Positions 6,402 through 13,831 of a stretch of DNA of 51,530 nt are shown piece by piece. The position numbers and the translations under genes are program-made. The DNA is from a virus, in the IMG/VR virus record IMGVR_UViG_3300050821_000465, positions 1 through 51,530 of that record; one strand, written 5' to 3'. Within the stretch, counting starts at the first letter, position 1; each line of letters begins with the position of its first letter. Below the pieces are notes generated by a model. The model had not been told where the DNA came from. It searched no databases and saw nothing but the letters and a program-made list of their open reading frames with translations.

Positions 6402-7139
6402 ATGACAACAGCAAACACCAACTTCGACGAGCGGATCGGGCAGGTCGTCCGCAACGGCAAGGCGATCTACTACGCGTACATCAACAACGTACTGGTCGAG
6501 CGTAATGGCTACTCTGAAGTACTCGACGCACTCAAGCTGGCGGCGAAGGAAGCAGCCGCGAAGGAAGCAGCCAGCAAGCGCCAGTACGAAGCTGGCGACA
6601 CCTTCACCGAACACATCAATCAGGGCGACCGCGATTGCACCGTGATTGCGGTGCTAGGCGACAAGTACCTCTTCGAGTACACCATGCCAGCCGGAACCAG
6701 CGCGATCAATAACGAGCGGCACAAGGCAGTCAGCTACAAGAGCCTCTCCGACAAGTGGCTGCTCGCGATCGAAGAGCAGTTCGGTCTGAGCAACTTGGTC
6801 GCATGGCCGCAAGGCGGCGGCATGGGCTGGAAGATGGAAATTCGCAAGCAGCTGGAGACGCGGCTGGCGGATGCCCAGCGCAAGGCGCAGCGCATGACGT
6901 CAGCCGATGTCGCGCGCGAGAAGGCACAGGAGCGGCTCAACGCCGTTCCTTTCGATCCGGCGTTGTCGCCAGTGATCAACGACTACCTACGGTACTGCTA
7001 CTGGTCCGTCAACGCCAAGAGCCACGACGTGCGCGAGAAGAACCGCAAGCAAGCGACCCTGACGCTGTCGAGCATGACGTCTGATGCGGCGCAGATCGCC
7101 GTCACCGAAGAAACCAAACGCAACCTGCTGAAGTGGTAA
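6402..7139 (+). CDS. Early protein of unknown function (245 aa)
   Basis: A 245-residue protein. The N-terminal 60 residues end in an alanine/lysine helical repeat (KLAAKEAAAKEAASKRQYEAGD). A beta-rich middle follows, then a long charged helix (MEIRKQLETRLADAQRKAQR). No family recognised and no membrane segment. It is the only gene between promoter copies 2 and 3. Confidence 0.8.
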   Translation: MTTANTNFDERIGQVVRNGKAIYYAYINNVLVERNGYSEVLDALKLAAKEAAAKEAASKRQYEAGDTFTEHINQGDRDCTVIAVLGDKYLFEYTMPAGTSAINNERHKAVSYKSLSDKWLLAIEEQFGLSNLVAWPQGGGMGWKMEIRKQLETRLADAQRKAQRMTSADVAREKAQERLNAVPFDPALSPVINDYLRYCYWSVNAKSHDVREKNRKQATLTLSSMTSDAAQIAVTEETKRNLLKW

Positions 7140-7140
7140 A

Positions 7141-7169
7141 TTGAATCTTTCCGAAATCGAACGCATCAT
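7141..7169 (+). promoter_or_regulatory. Early promoter module, copy 3 (diverged)
   Basis: TTGAAT (7141-7146), 17-base spacer CTTTCCGAAATCGAACG and CATCAT (7164-7169), then ACTGAAGGAGA before the ATG at 7185. The spacer is conserved better than the -35 and -10 boxes, which argues that the spacer itself is a protein-binding site. Confidence 0.65.
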
Positions 7170-7184
7170 ATCTACTGAAGGAGA

Positions 7185-7415
7185 ATGAAAGTGAAATACG
7201 ACCTGATCAACCTAGAGACCGCCCAGCCGCACGGCGACTTTGAAACTCTCGACGAAGCACGCGGCGCTGCCCAGTACGACCGCCTGACCGCATACGCGAT
7301 CTGGCACGGCTTCACCTGTGTCGTTGTCTGTGAACCAGACATCGACGACGACGACCAGCGCGGCGTTCCGGCGATCATGCCGGAGCCGCTCCGCAAGGTG
7401 CGAGGTGTCCAGTGA
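7185..7415 (+). CDS. Small early protein (76 aa)
   Basis: A 76-residue acidic protein (MKVKYDLINLETAQPHGDFE...) with a central helix containing DEARGAAQYDRLTAYAIW and an acidic stretch (EPDIDDDD). It opens a chain of seven genes, 7185-8996, in which each start overlaps the previous stop by four bases. No family recognised. Confidence 0.75.
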   Translation: MKVKYDLINLETAQPHGDFETLDEARGAAQYDRLTAYAIWHGFTCVVVCEPDIDDDDQRGVPAIMPEPLRKVRGVQ

Positions 7416-7612
7416 ACGAACGCGACACGCAGCCGTACAAGTTCGTTCTGTACATGAAGGACGGCAGCAGGATCACTGGCGGCGCAGAGTCGAAGGAACT
7501 CTGCATCGCCCACTTGCGACACTGTCTGCTGCCGCCAGACGGCAACGACATCGAGTCTGCGTGGTATCTGGGACGCTACGGCAACGGCATCCCCAAAGAG
7601 GTGACGCAATGA
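7412..7612 (+). CDS. Small early protein (66 aa)
   Basis: A 66-residue protein starting at GTG (GTGA overlap with the gene before). It contains the phrase KFVLYMKDGSRITGGAESKELCIAHLRH, a beta hairpin followed by a helix. Function unknown. Confidence 0.72.
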   Translation: MNERDTQPYKFVLYMKDGSRITGGAESKELCIAHLRHCLLPPDGNDIESAWYLGRYGNGIPKEVTQ

Positions 7613-7863
7613 AAACGAAACTGAGCCAAGCCCAGACCGACGTGATCTGGGCGATGCAGCACGGTCGCCAGCTACGCCAGACCGTCAGCTACGGAGTTGC
7701 CTCGACCTGCGGCTTATACGTGAACGACTGCGAGGAACGCCGCGTGGCACTCAGGACGGTCACCGCGCTGCGGCAGCGCGAGCTGATCCACTGGGTGACC
7801 GTGAAGGGCGCTGTCTACGTCTACAGGCTCACTGATGCTGGTCGTGCGGAGGTGGCGTTATGA
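7609..7863 (+). CDS. Winged-helix-like early protein (84 aa)
   Basis: An 84-residue protein starting MKTKLSQAQTDVIWAMQHGR. The second half (RRVALRTVTALRQRELIHWVTVKGAVYVYRLTDAGRAEV) reads as a recognition helix followed by a wing and the 'LT.AG' ending common in MarR/PadR-like winged helices. A DNA-binding role is plausible. ATGA overlaps at both ends. Confidence 0.75.
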   Translation: MKTKLSQAQTDVIWAMQHGRQLRQTVSYGVASTCGLYVNDCEERRVALRTVTALRQRELIHWVTVKGAVYVYRLTDAGRAEVAL

Positions 7864-8114
7864 CCGGATGCATCAAGGTCACTCACATGCGTGCGCCGAA
7901 CGACGTCGCGAAGCACGCGAGTAAACGCATGGTGTCGGCTGATGGCACACGCTGGGCGATCGGACGCAAACAGAAACGGCATCTGGCGAATCACATGTTC
8001 GACATCGTCGAGTGCTGGACGCTCAAGCAGCGGATCGACGGCAAGGTCGTCACCATGGACATGCACCGCGACGAAGCAGCTGCCATCGAGTTCATCAAGG
8101 CGGTGACGCTATGA
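7860..8114 (+). CDS. Small early protein (84 aa)
   Basis: An 84-residue basic protein (MTGCIKVTHMRAPNDVAKHA...) with a histidine/lysine-rich centre and a C-terminal helix (DEAAAIEFIKAV). ATGA overlap upstream and downstream. Unrecognised. Confidence 0.72.
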   Translation: MTGCIKVTHMRAPNDVAKHASKRMVSADGTRWAIGRKQKRHLANHMFDIVECWTLKQRIDGKVVTMDMHRDEAAAIEFIKAVTL

Positions 8115-8332
8115 ACACGACATCGCGATGGTATCCGGCGAAGGATCGCTGCGTGGGATCGTTCCGCACCTTGCGAAGCGGGAATCAGGAAGTCAGCGCA
8201 GATGGCAAGTGGCGCGTCCAGTGTCCATGGTGCAAGCGGTTCGTTGGCATACGGACACAGGGGCGGATGGCTGGCGTGGTACTGGCACAGCATCGCGCAC
8301 CAGCTCCTGAGAACAAAGAAGGTGTCCAGTGA
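8111..8332 (+). CDS. Small protein with a CPWC zinc-knuckle-like motif (73 aa)
   Basis: A 73-residue protein. WRVQCPWCKRFVGIRTQGRMAG has one Cys-x2-Cys pair; Cys16 (KDRC) and histidines near the C-terminus might complete a metal site. Start chosen at ATG 8111 by overlap with the previous stop. Function unknown. Confidence 0.72.
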   Translation: MNTTSRWYPAKDRCVGSFRTLRSGNQEVSADGKWRVQCPWCKRFVGIRTQGRMAGVVLAQHRAPAPENKEGVQ

Positions 8333-8511
8333 CGACCATCAGGAAGATCAGGAAGCAGAAGAAGGCGAGCGACCTGCTGCATCGCGCGTGGTGTCACCTC
8401 GCGCACCAGAGCGACCTGCTGCGCTCCAATCAGCAGTGGGACTCGAACATGGATGCGCGCCAGCTGCTCAGCATCCTGCGCTGGAAAGTCATCTCGGAGA
8501 TCGGGCAATGA
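8329..8511 (+). CDS. Small basic early protein (60 aa)
   Basis: A 60-residue lysine/arginine-rich protein with a GTG start (GTGA overlap). Two helices are likely (KASDLLHRAWCHLAHQSDLL and ARQLLSILRWKVISEI). Unrecognised. Confidence 0.68.
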   Translation: MTTIRKIRKQKKASDLLHRAWCHLAHQSDLLRSNQQWDSNMDARQLLSILRWKVISEIGQ

Positions 8512-8996
8512 ACGAGCACCAGCAGCAACTCGTCGAGTATCTCAAGCAGTGGGTCACGCTGCGGCGGCAGATGCACAACGGACACGACTGGGCCTACCTG
8601 TGTATGGAAGACTTCCTGATCCGTGAAGGACGATGGTACAAGCCGCAGCCACTGCCGGAGGTTTATCACTTCGGCAAGATCAAGCAGTGCTTCAACAACT
8701 CGTACGCGCTGGCGTGTGAGATGACACCTGATGTGCGCTACGTGGAAGGCATCGCAGCCAGCATCATCCCGGTCCACCATGCGTGGCTCACCGATCGGCA
8801 GGGCAACGTGATCGACGTGACGCTGCGCGAGCCAGCCAGTGCATACATCGGCATCGAAGTCCCGATCGCGAAGGCGCACGCAGCACTGGCGCGCGAGATG
8901 ACTGTGCTGGACGACTGGCGCAGTCACCAGCACATCTTCCACAAGCCGTTCCGGCAGTACTACCGCAACCTGTACGGTTCCGAAATCGACCGCTAA
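8508..8996 (+). CDS. Papain/transglutaminase-like putative cysteine hydrolase
   Basis: A 162-residue protein with an ordered Cys-His-Asp pattern of the papain/transglutaminase fold: Cys61 in KQCFNNSYALA at a helix start, then YVEGIA, His91 in PVHHAWLTD and Asp103 in GNVIDVTL. A similar plan appears in the unrelated minus-strand protein at 45502-46107. Known folds of this type include amidases, peptidases, deamidases and acetyltransferases, so the substrate cannot be told. No signal peptide. It ends the chain of seven coupled genes. Confidence 0.7.
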   Translation: MNEHQQQLVEYLKQWVTLRRQMHNGHDWAYLCMEDFLIREGRWYKPQPLPEVYHFGKIKQCFNNSYALACEMTPDVRYVEGIAASIIPVHHAWLTDRQGNVIDVTLREPASAYIGIEVPIAKAHAALAREMTVLDDWRSHQHIFHKPFRQYYRNLYGSEIDR

Positions 8997-9035
8997 ATTA
9001 CTGAAATAAAGGGGAATAAAAGTTCCCATATTTCC

Positions 9036-9064
9036 TTGTGCTCTTCTGCAATCGAGCGTATGAT
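9036..9064 (+). promoter_or_regulatory. Early promoter module, copy 4
   Basis: TTGTGC (9036-9041), 17-base spacer TCTTCTGCAATCGAGCG, TATGAT (9059-9064), then GATCGAAGGAGAGC before ATG 9091. A small hairpin GGGAA/TTCCC at 9012-9027 just upstream may stop transcription from copy 3. Confidence 0.75.
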
Positions 9065-9090
9065 TATCACAGATCGAAGGAGAGCAGGAA

Positions 9091-9969
9091 ATGGCAAAGA
9101 AAGCGAAGAAGGCGGCGGTGGTGATCAGCAAGCAGGAGATGATCGACAACGTACAGGCACTGGTCGCGGCGCATGGCAGCGAGCTGGCGTTCGTGGTGAA
9201 CATGAGCGGCGGCAAGGACAGCGTCAGGATGCTGGGCTACCTGCAGGAGAACTTCCCGAACGTGAAGCAGTATGTCGTGTACGCGGACACTGGGTTCGAG
9301 CACGTGAAGCCAGTCAGCGCCGAAGAGTTCGGTCGCCAGCGCAGCGCCACATATGGTCTGGACCTGCACGTGGTCCGCAACGCGAAGAAGACGTACCTGT
9401 CGATGGTCGAGAAGCGCCGCATGTTCCCCTCGCCGAAGTACAGGCAATGCACCAGCGACCTGAAGCGCGCGCCGATCCAGAAGTTCCTGCGCAACCTGCC
9501 GGAGACGGTGATCATCAACTGCACTGGCATCCGCGCTGGCGAGTCGGTCTCGCGCTCGAAGCAGAATCCGTGGAAGGCGAACAAGAGCCTCTCCAAGCAG
9601 GGCAAGGTCACCAAGAAGGGCAAGGTGATCAAGAGCCGCACGGTGTTCGAGTGGATGCCGATCTTCTCTGACAGCTTGCACGATGTCCTTGACTGGCACT
9701 CGACGACGAACACGCCGTTGCATCCGGTCTATGTCTGGGCTGGTGGATACCTGAAGCGTCTCAGCTGCCGCGTGTGCATCTTCTCGACGACCGCCGACAT
9801 TCACGCGATCTACAAGAACGATCGCGAAGCGTTCGATTTGGTCGCCAACCTCGAACAGCGCATGGGCTTCACGATGAAGGCGGAAGGTTCGCTCTTCCAG
9901 ATCATCGGGCAGGAAGTCGCCGCCGACGACCAGTACGGCAGCGAAGAAGAGATGCCCTGCGCGGCGTGA
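9091..9969 (+). CDS. DndC/PAPS-reductase-like ATP pyrophosphatase
   Basis: A 292-residue member of the adenine-nucleotide alpha-hydrolase superfamily. SGGKDS (residues 39-44) is the PP-loop that binds ATP or PAPS, and YADTGFEH follows at about 64-71. GIRAGESVSR (146-155) matches the G-x-R-x2-E-S-x2-R motif of DndC and CysD/CysH-type enzymes. Cys120, Cys226 and Cys229 (CRVC) could hold an iron-sulfur cluster. DndC works in DNA phosphorothioation with DndD/E and a cysteine desulfurase, but none of those is encoded nearby. Phage copies are common and their role is unproven. Alone on promoter copy 4. Confidence 0.85.
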   Translation: MAKKAKKAAVVISKQEMIDNVQALVAAHGSELAFVVNMSGGKDSVRMLGYLQENFPNVKQYVVYADTGFEHVKPVSAEEFGRQRSATYGLDLHVVRNAKKTYLSMVEKRRMFPSPKYRQCTSDLKRAPIQKFLRNLPETVIINCTGIRAGESVSRSKQNPWKANKSLSKQGKVTKKGKVIKSRTVFEWMPIFSDSLHDVLDWHSTTNTPLHPVYVWAGGYLKRLSCRVCIFSTTADIHAIYKNDREAFDLVANLEQRMGFTMKAEGSLFQIIGQEVAADDQYGSEEEMPCAA

Positions 9970-9978
9970 AAATAATCC

Positions 9979-10007
9979 TTGCGCTCTTCTCAAATCGGGC
10001 GTATGAT
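9979..10007 (+). promoter_or_regulatory. Early promoter module, copy 5
   Basis: TTGCGC (9979-9984), 17-base spacer TCTTCTCAAATCGGGCG, TATGAT (10002-10007), then a leader with GAAGGAGATTC before ATG 10042. Copies 4 and 5 share the TCTTCT spacer variant. Confidence 0.75.
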
Positions 10008-10041
10008 AATTACAGATTAGAAATTGAAGGAGATTCAAGCA

Positions 10042-11154
10042 ATGAGAACCGACACACACCGTCCATCAGCCATCAACCCAGAAGAGTACACGTACGTCGC
10101 CATGACTTGCATTAAGATCGAGTCCTTCGGTGACTGCCAAGTCGCCCTGATGCATCGTGAAACCATCAAGGCGCACATGGTGCACACTGGCGGCAACTAC
10201 AGCACGCACGAGCACGGCGGCAATTGCGCGATCTGCGGATCGGTGAATGCGATCTACACCGCACTGTTCTATCACCAGCTGACGAACACCTACATCCACG
10301 TCGGCACCGACTGCGCCCAGAAGCTGGACATGGGCAACGCGCGCGAGATGAACCTGTTTCGCAAGGCGATCGGCGATGCGCGCGAGGCACAGGCTGGCAA
10401 GCGCAAGGCGCAAGCGATCCTCGCCGACAACGGCTTGACTGCCGCGTGGGACGTCTACACGACCAGCGGCTTCGCGCCGGAGCACTTCACCGATCCCCTG
10501 CACGACTGCCATGACTTCGGCTGCAAGCGTCCCGGCTACGAAGAGACGACCATCACCGACATCGTCGGCAAGCTGGTGAAGTACGGCTCGATCTCAGAGA
10601 ACCAGATGAGCTTCGTCGGCAAGCTGCTGGCAAAGATTCCCCAGCGCGAGCAGATCGCCGCAGAGCGCGCTGCAGAACGCGAAGCCGCTGCGCCCTGCCC
10701 TACCGGACGCGTGACCGTCAGTGGCATCGTCCTGTCGATCAAGGAGCACGAAGGCAACTACGGCTTCACGACGAAGATGACGGTCAAGGCTAACGAAGGC
10801 TTCATCGTTTGGGTGACGATGCCCAGCGGAGCGGACGTCGAGCGCGGATCGGCGATCACCTTCACCGCGACCTTGACGCCCTCGAAGGACGATCCGAAGT
10901 TCGGGTTCGGCAAGCGCCCTGTGATGGGCGTATCGAAGGCGCGCAAGGCTCCAGTGCAGCCGGAGCAGCCAGTGCAGCAGGAGCAGCCGATCGCGGCTGA
11001 CTCCTCGCTCCTGAATGGCAAGCCAACCGCCCAGTACATGAGCGCGGTTGCAGCGCACATCATTGCCGCCGACAAGGCGGAAGGCGGCGACCTGTCCGGC
11101 GCAGCACTCGATGCAGTGATCGTCATAGCGAATGTGATGACGTCAGTGAAATAG
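10042..11154 (+). CDS. Zinc-finger plus OB-fold-like early protein (370 aa)
   Basis: A 370-residue protein. Residues 50-105 carry His/Cys pairs typical of a small zinc fold (HEHGGNCAICGSVNAIY, then THVGTDCAQKL-like text). A helical segment follows, with a second Cys/His cluster (HDCHDFGC). Residues about 225-300 (GRVTVSGIVLSIKEHEGNYG...MTVKANEGFIVWVTMPSGADVERGSAITFTATL) look like an OB-fold beta barrel. The rest is glutamine/proline linker and a C-terminal helix. Single-stranded nucleic acid binding is a fair guess. Start chosen at 10042 by GAAGGAGATTC. Confidence 0.75.
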   Translation: MRTDTHRPSAINPEEYTYVAMTCIKIESFGDCQVALMHRETIKAHMVHTGGNYSTHEHGGNCAICGSVNAIYTALFYHQLTNTYIHVGTDCAQKLDMGNAREMNLFRKAIGDAREAQAGKRKAQAILADNGLTAAWDVYTTSGFAPEHFTDPLHDCHDFGCKRPGYEETTITDIVGKLVKYGSISENQMSFVGKLLAKIPQREQIAAERAAEREAAAPCPTGRVTVSGIVLSIKEHEGNYGFTTKMTVKANEGFIVWVTMPSGADVERGSAITFTATLTPSKDDPKFGFGKRPVMGVSKARKAPVQPEQPVQQEQPIAADSSLLNGKPTAQYMSAVAAHIIAADKAEGGDLSGAALDAVIVIANVMTSVK

Positions 11155-11157
11155 TTG

Positions 11158-11186
11158 TTGACACCTTCCGAAATCAGGCGCATCAT
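11158..11186 (+). promoter_or_regulatory. Early promoter module, copy 6
   Basis: TTGACA (11158-11163), 17-base spacer CCTTCCGAAATCAGGCG, CATCAT (11181-11186), then GATCAAAGGAGATC before ATG 11215. It drives the last early unit, 11215-13450. Confidence 0.78.
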
Positions 11187-11214
11187 AGATACAGATCAAA
11201 GGAGATCGGCAATC

Positions 11215-11448
11215 ATGAGAACGACGAAAGCAGAACGGCAAGCGAGCAAGGCGCGGATCGAAGCGCAGTACGTGAAAGCGGAGCAGGTCGTCGCGACAGG
11301 CATCTGCCCTGACTGCGGTACTGGGCTGATCCGTAATCTGGCGCTGACTGGCTGGTGGCAGTGCGGTGGCTACGCGTCGGAAGGTTTCCGTCGCCCCGGC
11401 TTCGAGAACGCGCCGAAGTGCTCGTTCCAGATTTTCACGAGGAACTAA
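11215..11448 (+). CDS. Small zinc-ribbon protein (77 aa)
   Basis: A 77-residue protein: a lysine/arginine-rich helix, then CPDCGTGLIRN...WWQCGGYAS...KCSFQI, a four-cysteine zinc ribbon. Start at 11215 follows GGAGATCGGCAATC. Unknown role; coupled by TAATG to the next gene. Confidence 0.75.
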   Translation: MRTTKAERQASKARIEAQYVKAEQVVATGICPDCGTGLIRNLALTGWWQCGGYASEGFRRPGFENAPKCSFQIFTRN

Positions 11449-11735
11449 TGAATCCACTGAACACCAAAGTCGTGAAGGCACTGATTGCCCATGGACTCCG
11501 AGTCACGTCGGATCGGGTCCATCAGGGCAGCGGTTGGCTCACCATCGGCGACGACCAAGTACAGGATCAATGCACGGTCGTCTTCAAGGCTGGACGGTTC
11601 GATCACGTGACGATCCACAGCTACTTTCCGCAGACGTTCACCAGTGCGCGAGAGTTCATCGCGGAGCTGGATGAAAACTGGGACGAGAGCGTCCCTAACC
11701 AACAACACCTAACCAACAAAGGAGAACAGCAGTAA
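11448..11735 (+). CDS. Small early protein (95 aa)
   Basis: A 95-residue acidic protein with an alpha-beta layout (MNPLNTKVVKALIAHGLRVTS, then strands GSGWLTIGDDQ and CTVVFKAGRFDHVTIHSYF). No family recognised. TAATG joins on both sides tie it to the zinc-ribbon gene and to the secreted protein after it. Confidence 0.72.
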   Translation: MNPLNTKVVKALIAHGLRVTSDRVHQGSGWLTIGDDQVQDQCTVVFKAGRFDHVTIHSYFPQTFTSAREFIAELDENWDESVPNQQHLTNKGEQQ

Positions 11736-12190
11736 TGAAAGCACGCACCAACAATCTTCTGATCGGCATCGCGATCCTCGCGACACTGGTCAGCCCACTA
11801 TCACTCACCGCCCAGAGCAAGGGCATTCCACTGGGCGTCAACAGCAAGACCGACGATTCATTGGGACAAGCCTTTGCCTACGACCTCAAGAATGAGGTAG
11901 GTCGTTCCTCACTGTTCCAGTACACCAGTGATAAATACGGCTTTCATCTTTGCATTGTCTCGGTTCCAGTGGACACGCAGACTACCAAGAACATAGGTTC
12001 GGCTATAAGCGTCACACTGGTGATCAATTCAACGGATGCAGACTACTTCGTCGATCAGTGGGTACTCATCGTCAATGCAAACAGCGCAGACATGGCGAAA
12101 AAACTGATGATCTCTGTCAACGATGATATGGAACTGCTTAAAACTGCGGTAGCCAATCAGCCAACAGCAGGTCAAGTGAGGGAGAACTAA
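11735..12190 (+). CDS. Secreted protein with signal peptide (151 aa)
   Basis: A 151-residue protein with a textbook signal peptide: MKARTNN, a hydrophobic core LLIGIAILATLVSPLSL and a likely cleavage after TAQ or AQS near residue 27. The mature part has GQAFAYDLKNEVGRS and two or three long beta strands. I know no phage family of this type; the layout resembles periplasmic proteins of host genomes. An exported protein inside an early operon suggests a moron acting on the envelope, for example superinfection exclusion. That function is a guess. Confidence 0.75.
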   Translation: MKARTNNLLIGIAILATLVSPLSLTAQSKGIPLGVNSKTDDSLGQAFAYDLKNEVGRSSLFQYTSDKYGFHLCIVSVPVDTQTTKNIGSAISVTLVINSTDADYFVDQWVLIVNANSADMAKKLMISVNDDMELLKTAVANQPTAGQVREN

Positions 12191-12192
12191 TC

Positions 12193-12402
12193 ATGAACAA
12201 CACACCAGAGCAGCGCGCGGCACATACGTGTCCGCGCTGCAACGCAATCATGAAGACGCCGCTGGTGCGATACAACGGACGATCGCGCTGGGACAACCAG
12301 ACATACATCTGCTCGCGCTGCGAACAGCTGGAAGCGTTGGAAGACGCCAAGATGAAGGCAGCGTACACAGGCAAGCCGTACTGGAAGGAGCGTGTGCGAT
12401 GA
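12193..12402 (+). CDS. Small zinc-ribbon protein (69 aa)
   Basis: A 69-residue protein with CPRCNAIM...YICSRCEQLE, two Cys-x2-Cys knuckles about 25 residues apart, followed by a helix. Zinc-ribbon fold is likely; partner unknown. ATGA overlap with the next gene. Confidence 0.75.
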   Translation: MNNTPEQRAAHTCPRCNAIMKTPLVRYNGRSRWDNQTYICSRCEQLEALEDAKMKAAYTGKPYWKERVR

Positions 12403-12608
12403 AGTTCGTCTACACCGTCGAGCAATGCACTGGTGACGATCCCCGGCTGGACGAGCACCAGCAGACTTCAGTCGGTCACTTCAAGAAGTCATGGGTGATC
12501 TTCATCAACGGCAAGCCGCAGTGGACCTACGGGACGAAGAACGACGCTCTGGACTTCGTGGATCGTCTGGTCGCACGCGATCCCCTGAACCGCGAGGTGC
12601 AGCGATGA
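12399..12608 (+). CDS. Small early protein (69 aa)
   Basis: A 69-residue protein starting MKFVYTVEQCTGDDPRLDEH, with strands around KSWVIFINGKPQWTYGTK and a helix DALDFVDRLVARD. Unrecognised. ATGA overlaps at both ends. Confidence 0.72.
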   Translation: MKFVYTVEQCTGDDPRLDEHQQTSVGHFKKSWVIFINGKPQWTYGTKNDALDFVDRLVARDPLNREVQR

Positions 12609-12904
12609 AGAACTTCGTCACTACTTATGTCGAGACACCAGAGCAGCGCAAGCAGCGGCTGGATCAGGCGCGGCTGGCATACCGCAAGCAGATCGACGAC
12701 TGGGCGCGATCGGTCGAGGACGCCGCAGACGCACACGATCCCGGCTACGAGTTCGACGAGAGTCTCGATGAGGGAACGCGCAAGGGCTTCGACCGGGATG
12801 TACTGGCATGCCACATCGCAGCTGAACTGATGCGACTGGCGAAGCCAGCGCAGATCAAGCGCGCACACGCTGCAGTCAGGGCGAAGCGAAAGGCGGTGCG
12901 GTGA
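12605..12904 (+). CDS. Small helical early protein (99 aa)
   Basis: A 99-residue, strongly charged, all-helical protein (TPEQRKQRLDQARLAYRKQI ... KRAHAAVRAKRKAVR) with a basic tail. No family recognised. Coupled to its neighbours. Confidence 0.72.
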   Translation: MKNFVTTYVETPEQRKQRLDQARLAYRKQIDDWARSVEDAADAHDPGYEFDESLDEGTRKGFDRDVLACHIAAELMRLAKPAQIKRAHAAVRAKRKAVR

Positions 12905-13242
12905 TGGCATACCTGATCAAAGCGACTGGCGAGATCACTCAGGTCCGTCCGGCGAATGGTGAAGGTTTCACGCTGGATGAGCTGCAAGGCTTCGTCGGCG
13001 GCTACATCGAGGTGATCGACAGCTCGAAGCTGCGGCGCAGCCAGCTGGTGGAAGACCCGATCACCGACGAGTCAGAGCTGTGGCTGAACGAAAACGGCAA
13101 GCTCCAGAACCTGCCTATCAACCAGATCGCAACTATGCTGTACACATACGGCGATCACGATCCGATCGTCGGCGATGTCCTGCTGGCGAAAGTCGGCTGG
13201 CGAACGAACAAGGAAGGGGAGCGCAATGACTACCATTTCTAA
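12904..13242 (+). CDS. DUF3846-like protein (112 aa)
   Basis: A 112-residue protein. AYLIKATGEITQVRPANGEGFTLDELQGFVGGYIEVI, then a later WLNENGKLQNLPINQIATMLY...DPIVGDVLLAK resembles the DUF3846 family of small phage and plasmid proteins, whose function is unknown. ATG 12904 overlaps the previous stop as TGATG; GTG at 12901 is an equally close alternative. Confidence 0.7.
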   Translation: MAYLIKATGEITQVRPANGEGFTLDELQGFVGGYIEVIDSSKLRRSQLVEDPITDESELWLNENGKLQNLPINQIATMLYTYGDHDPIVGDVLLAKVGWRTNKEGERNDYHF

Positions 13243-13450
13243 GAGCAGGATGTCGGAAGCGGCATCGATGATGGGCAAGAAGCGGTGGAAGGGAATCTCG
13301 AAAGCGGAGCGCAGTCGGCTGGCTCCGCGCAACGGCGGACGACCAGCGAAGTACACGGTCAAGTGTACGCGCTATCCCGGTCACCACTTCTCGCCGAAGA
13401 CGCAGCGGTGTCCCTGCGGCTACGTGCGGGATGCTTCACTGGTTGAGTAG
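13226..13450 (+). CDS. Small basic protein (74 aa)
   Basis: A 74-residue basic protein (MTTISKSRMSEAASMMGKKRWKG...). The C-terminal CTRYPGHHF...RCPCGYV has Cys and His residues that may bind zinc. It starts inside the previous gene (17-base overlap) after GGAAGGGGAGCG. Last gene of the early rightward block. Confidence 0.7.
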   Translation: MTTISKSRMSEAASMMGKKRWKGISKAERSRLAPRNGGRPAKYTVKCTRYPGHHFSPKTQRCPCGYVRDASLVE

Positions 13451-13461
13451 GGAATGGCGGC

Positions 13462-13650
13462 TTACTCGCGTGTCTTTCGTTTCAGGCGCGCGAGTATGAG
13501 ATCGACAGCGTTCATCAGTATTTCCCGCGCAAATGTTGCGGTCCCAAGATTTAACTTGAACTTTGCTCGACCTGCTTCTTCAATCTTCCTCTTCTCAGTT
13601 GGAGTCAGGCGGATCGTGATCATTTCACTGCGCAGCTCTTGATCGTCCAT
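13462..13650 (-). CDS. Ribbon-helix-helix DNA-binding protein (62 aa)
   Basis: A 62-residue protein with the RHH pattern: strand EMITIRLTPTEKRKIEEAGR, then FKLNLGTATFAREILMNAVDLIL. It is similar in plan to MobC-like and Arc-like regulators. It is the only minus-strand gene between 3267 and 43412, set between the early and late blocks, so a transcriptional regulator of the late switch is a reasonable inference. GTTATCA (13656) and TGATAAC (13704) lie just upstream of its start and may be its own or the LexA-like protein's sites. Confidence 0.72.
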   Translation of the reverse strand: MDDQELRSEMITIRLTPTEKRKIEEAGRAKFKLNLGTATFAREILMNAVDLILARLKRKTRE

Positions 13651-13831
13651 GGTTCGTTATCAACAGCGTATCTTGACTTTCGCGCACACGTCCACGAAAT
13701 CATTGATAACTTCACCACTTTTGTCCCATTGCACTGCGCCACTTCTTCGGCGTAGCGTCTCACTTCAAGTGCCAGTTACTCTGTTGGTACTTTGGGCGAC
13801 TCTCCGGTTTAAAAGGTGGGCAACGGCGACC

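Noticed and set aside
9067-10059. 330-residue antisense ORF opposite the DndC-like gene
   Set aside because: Shadow of a well-supported gene with known motifs; composition is arginine/leucine/valine rich as in other mirrored frames.
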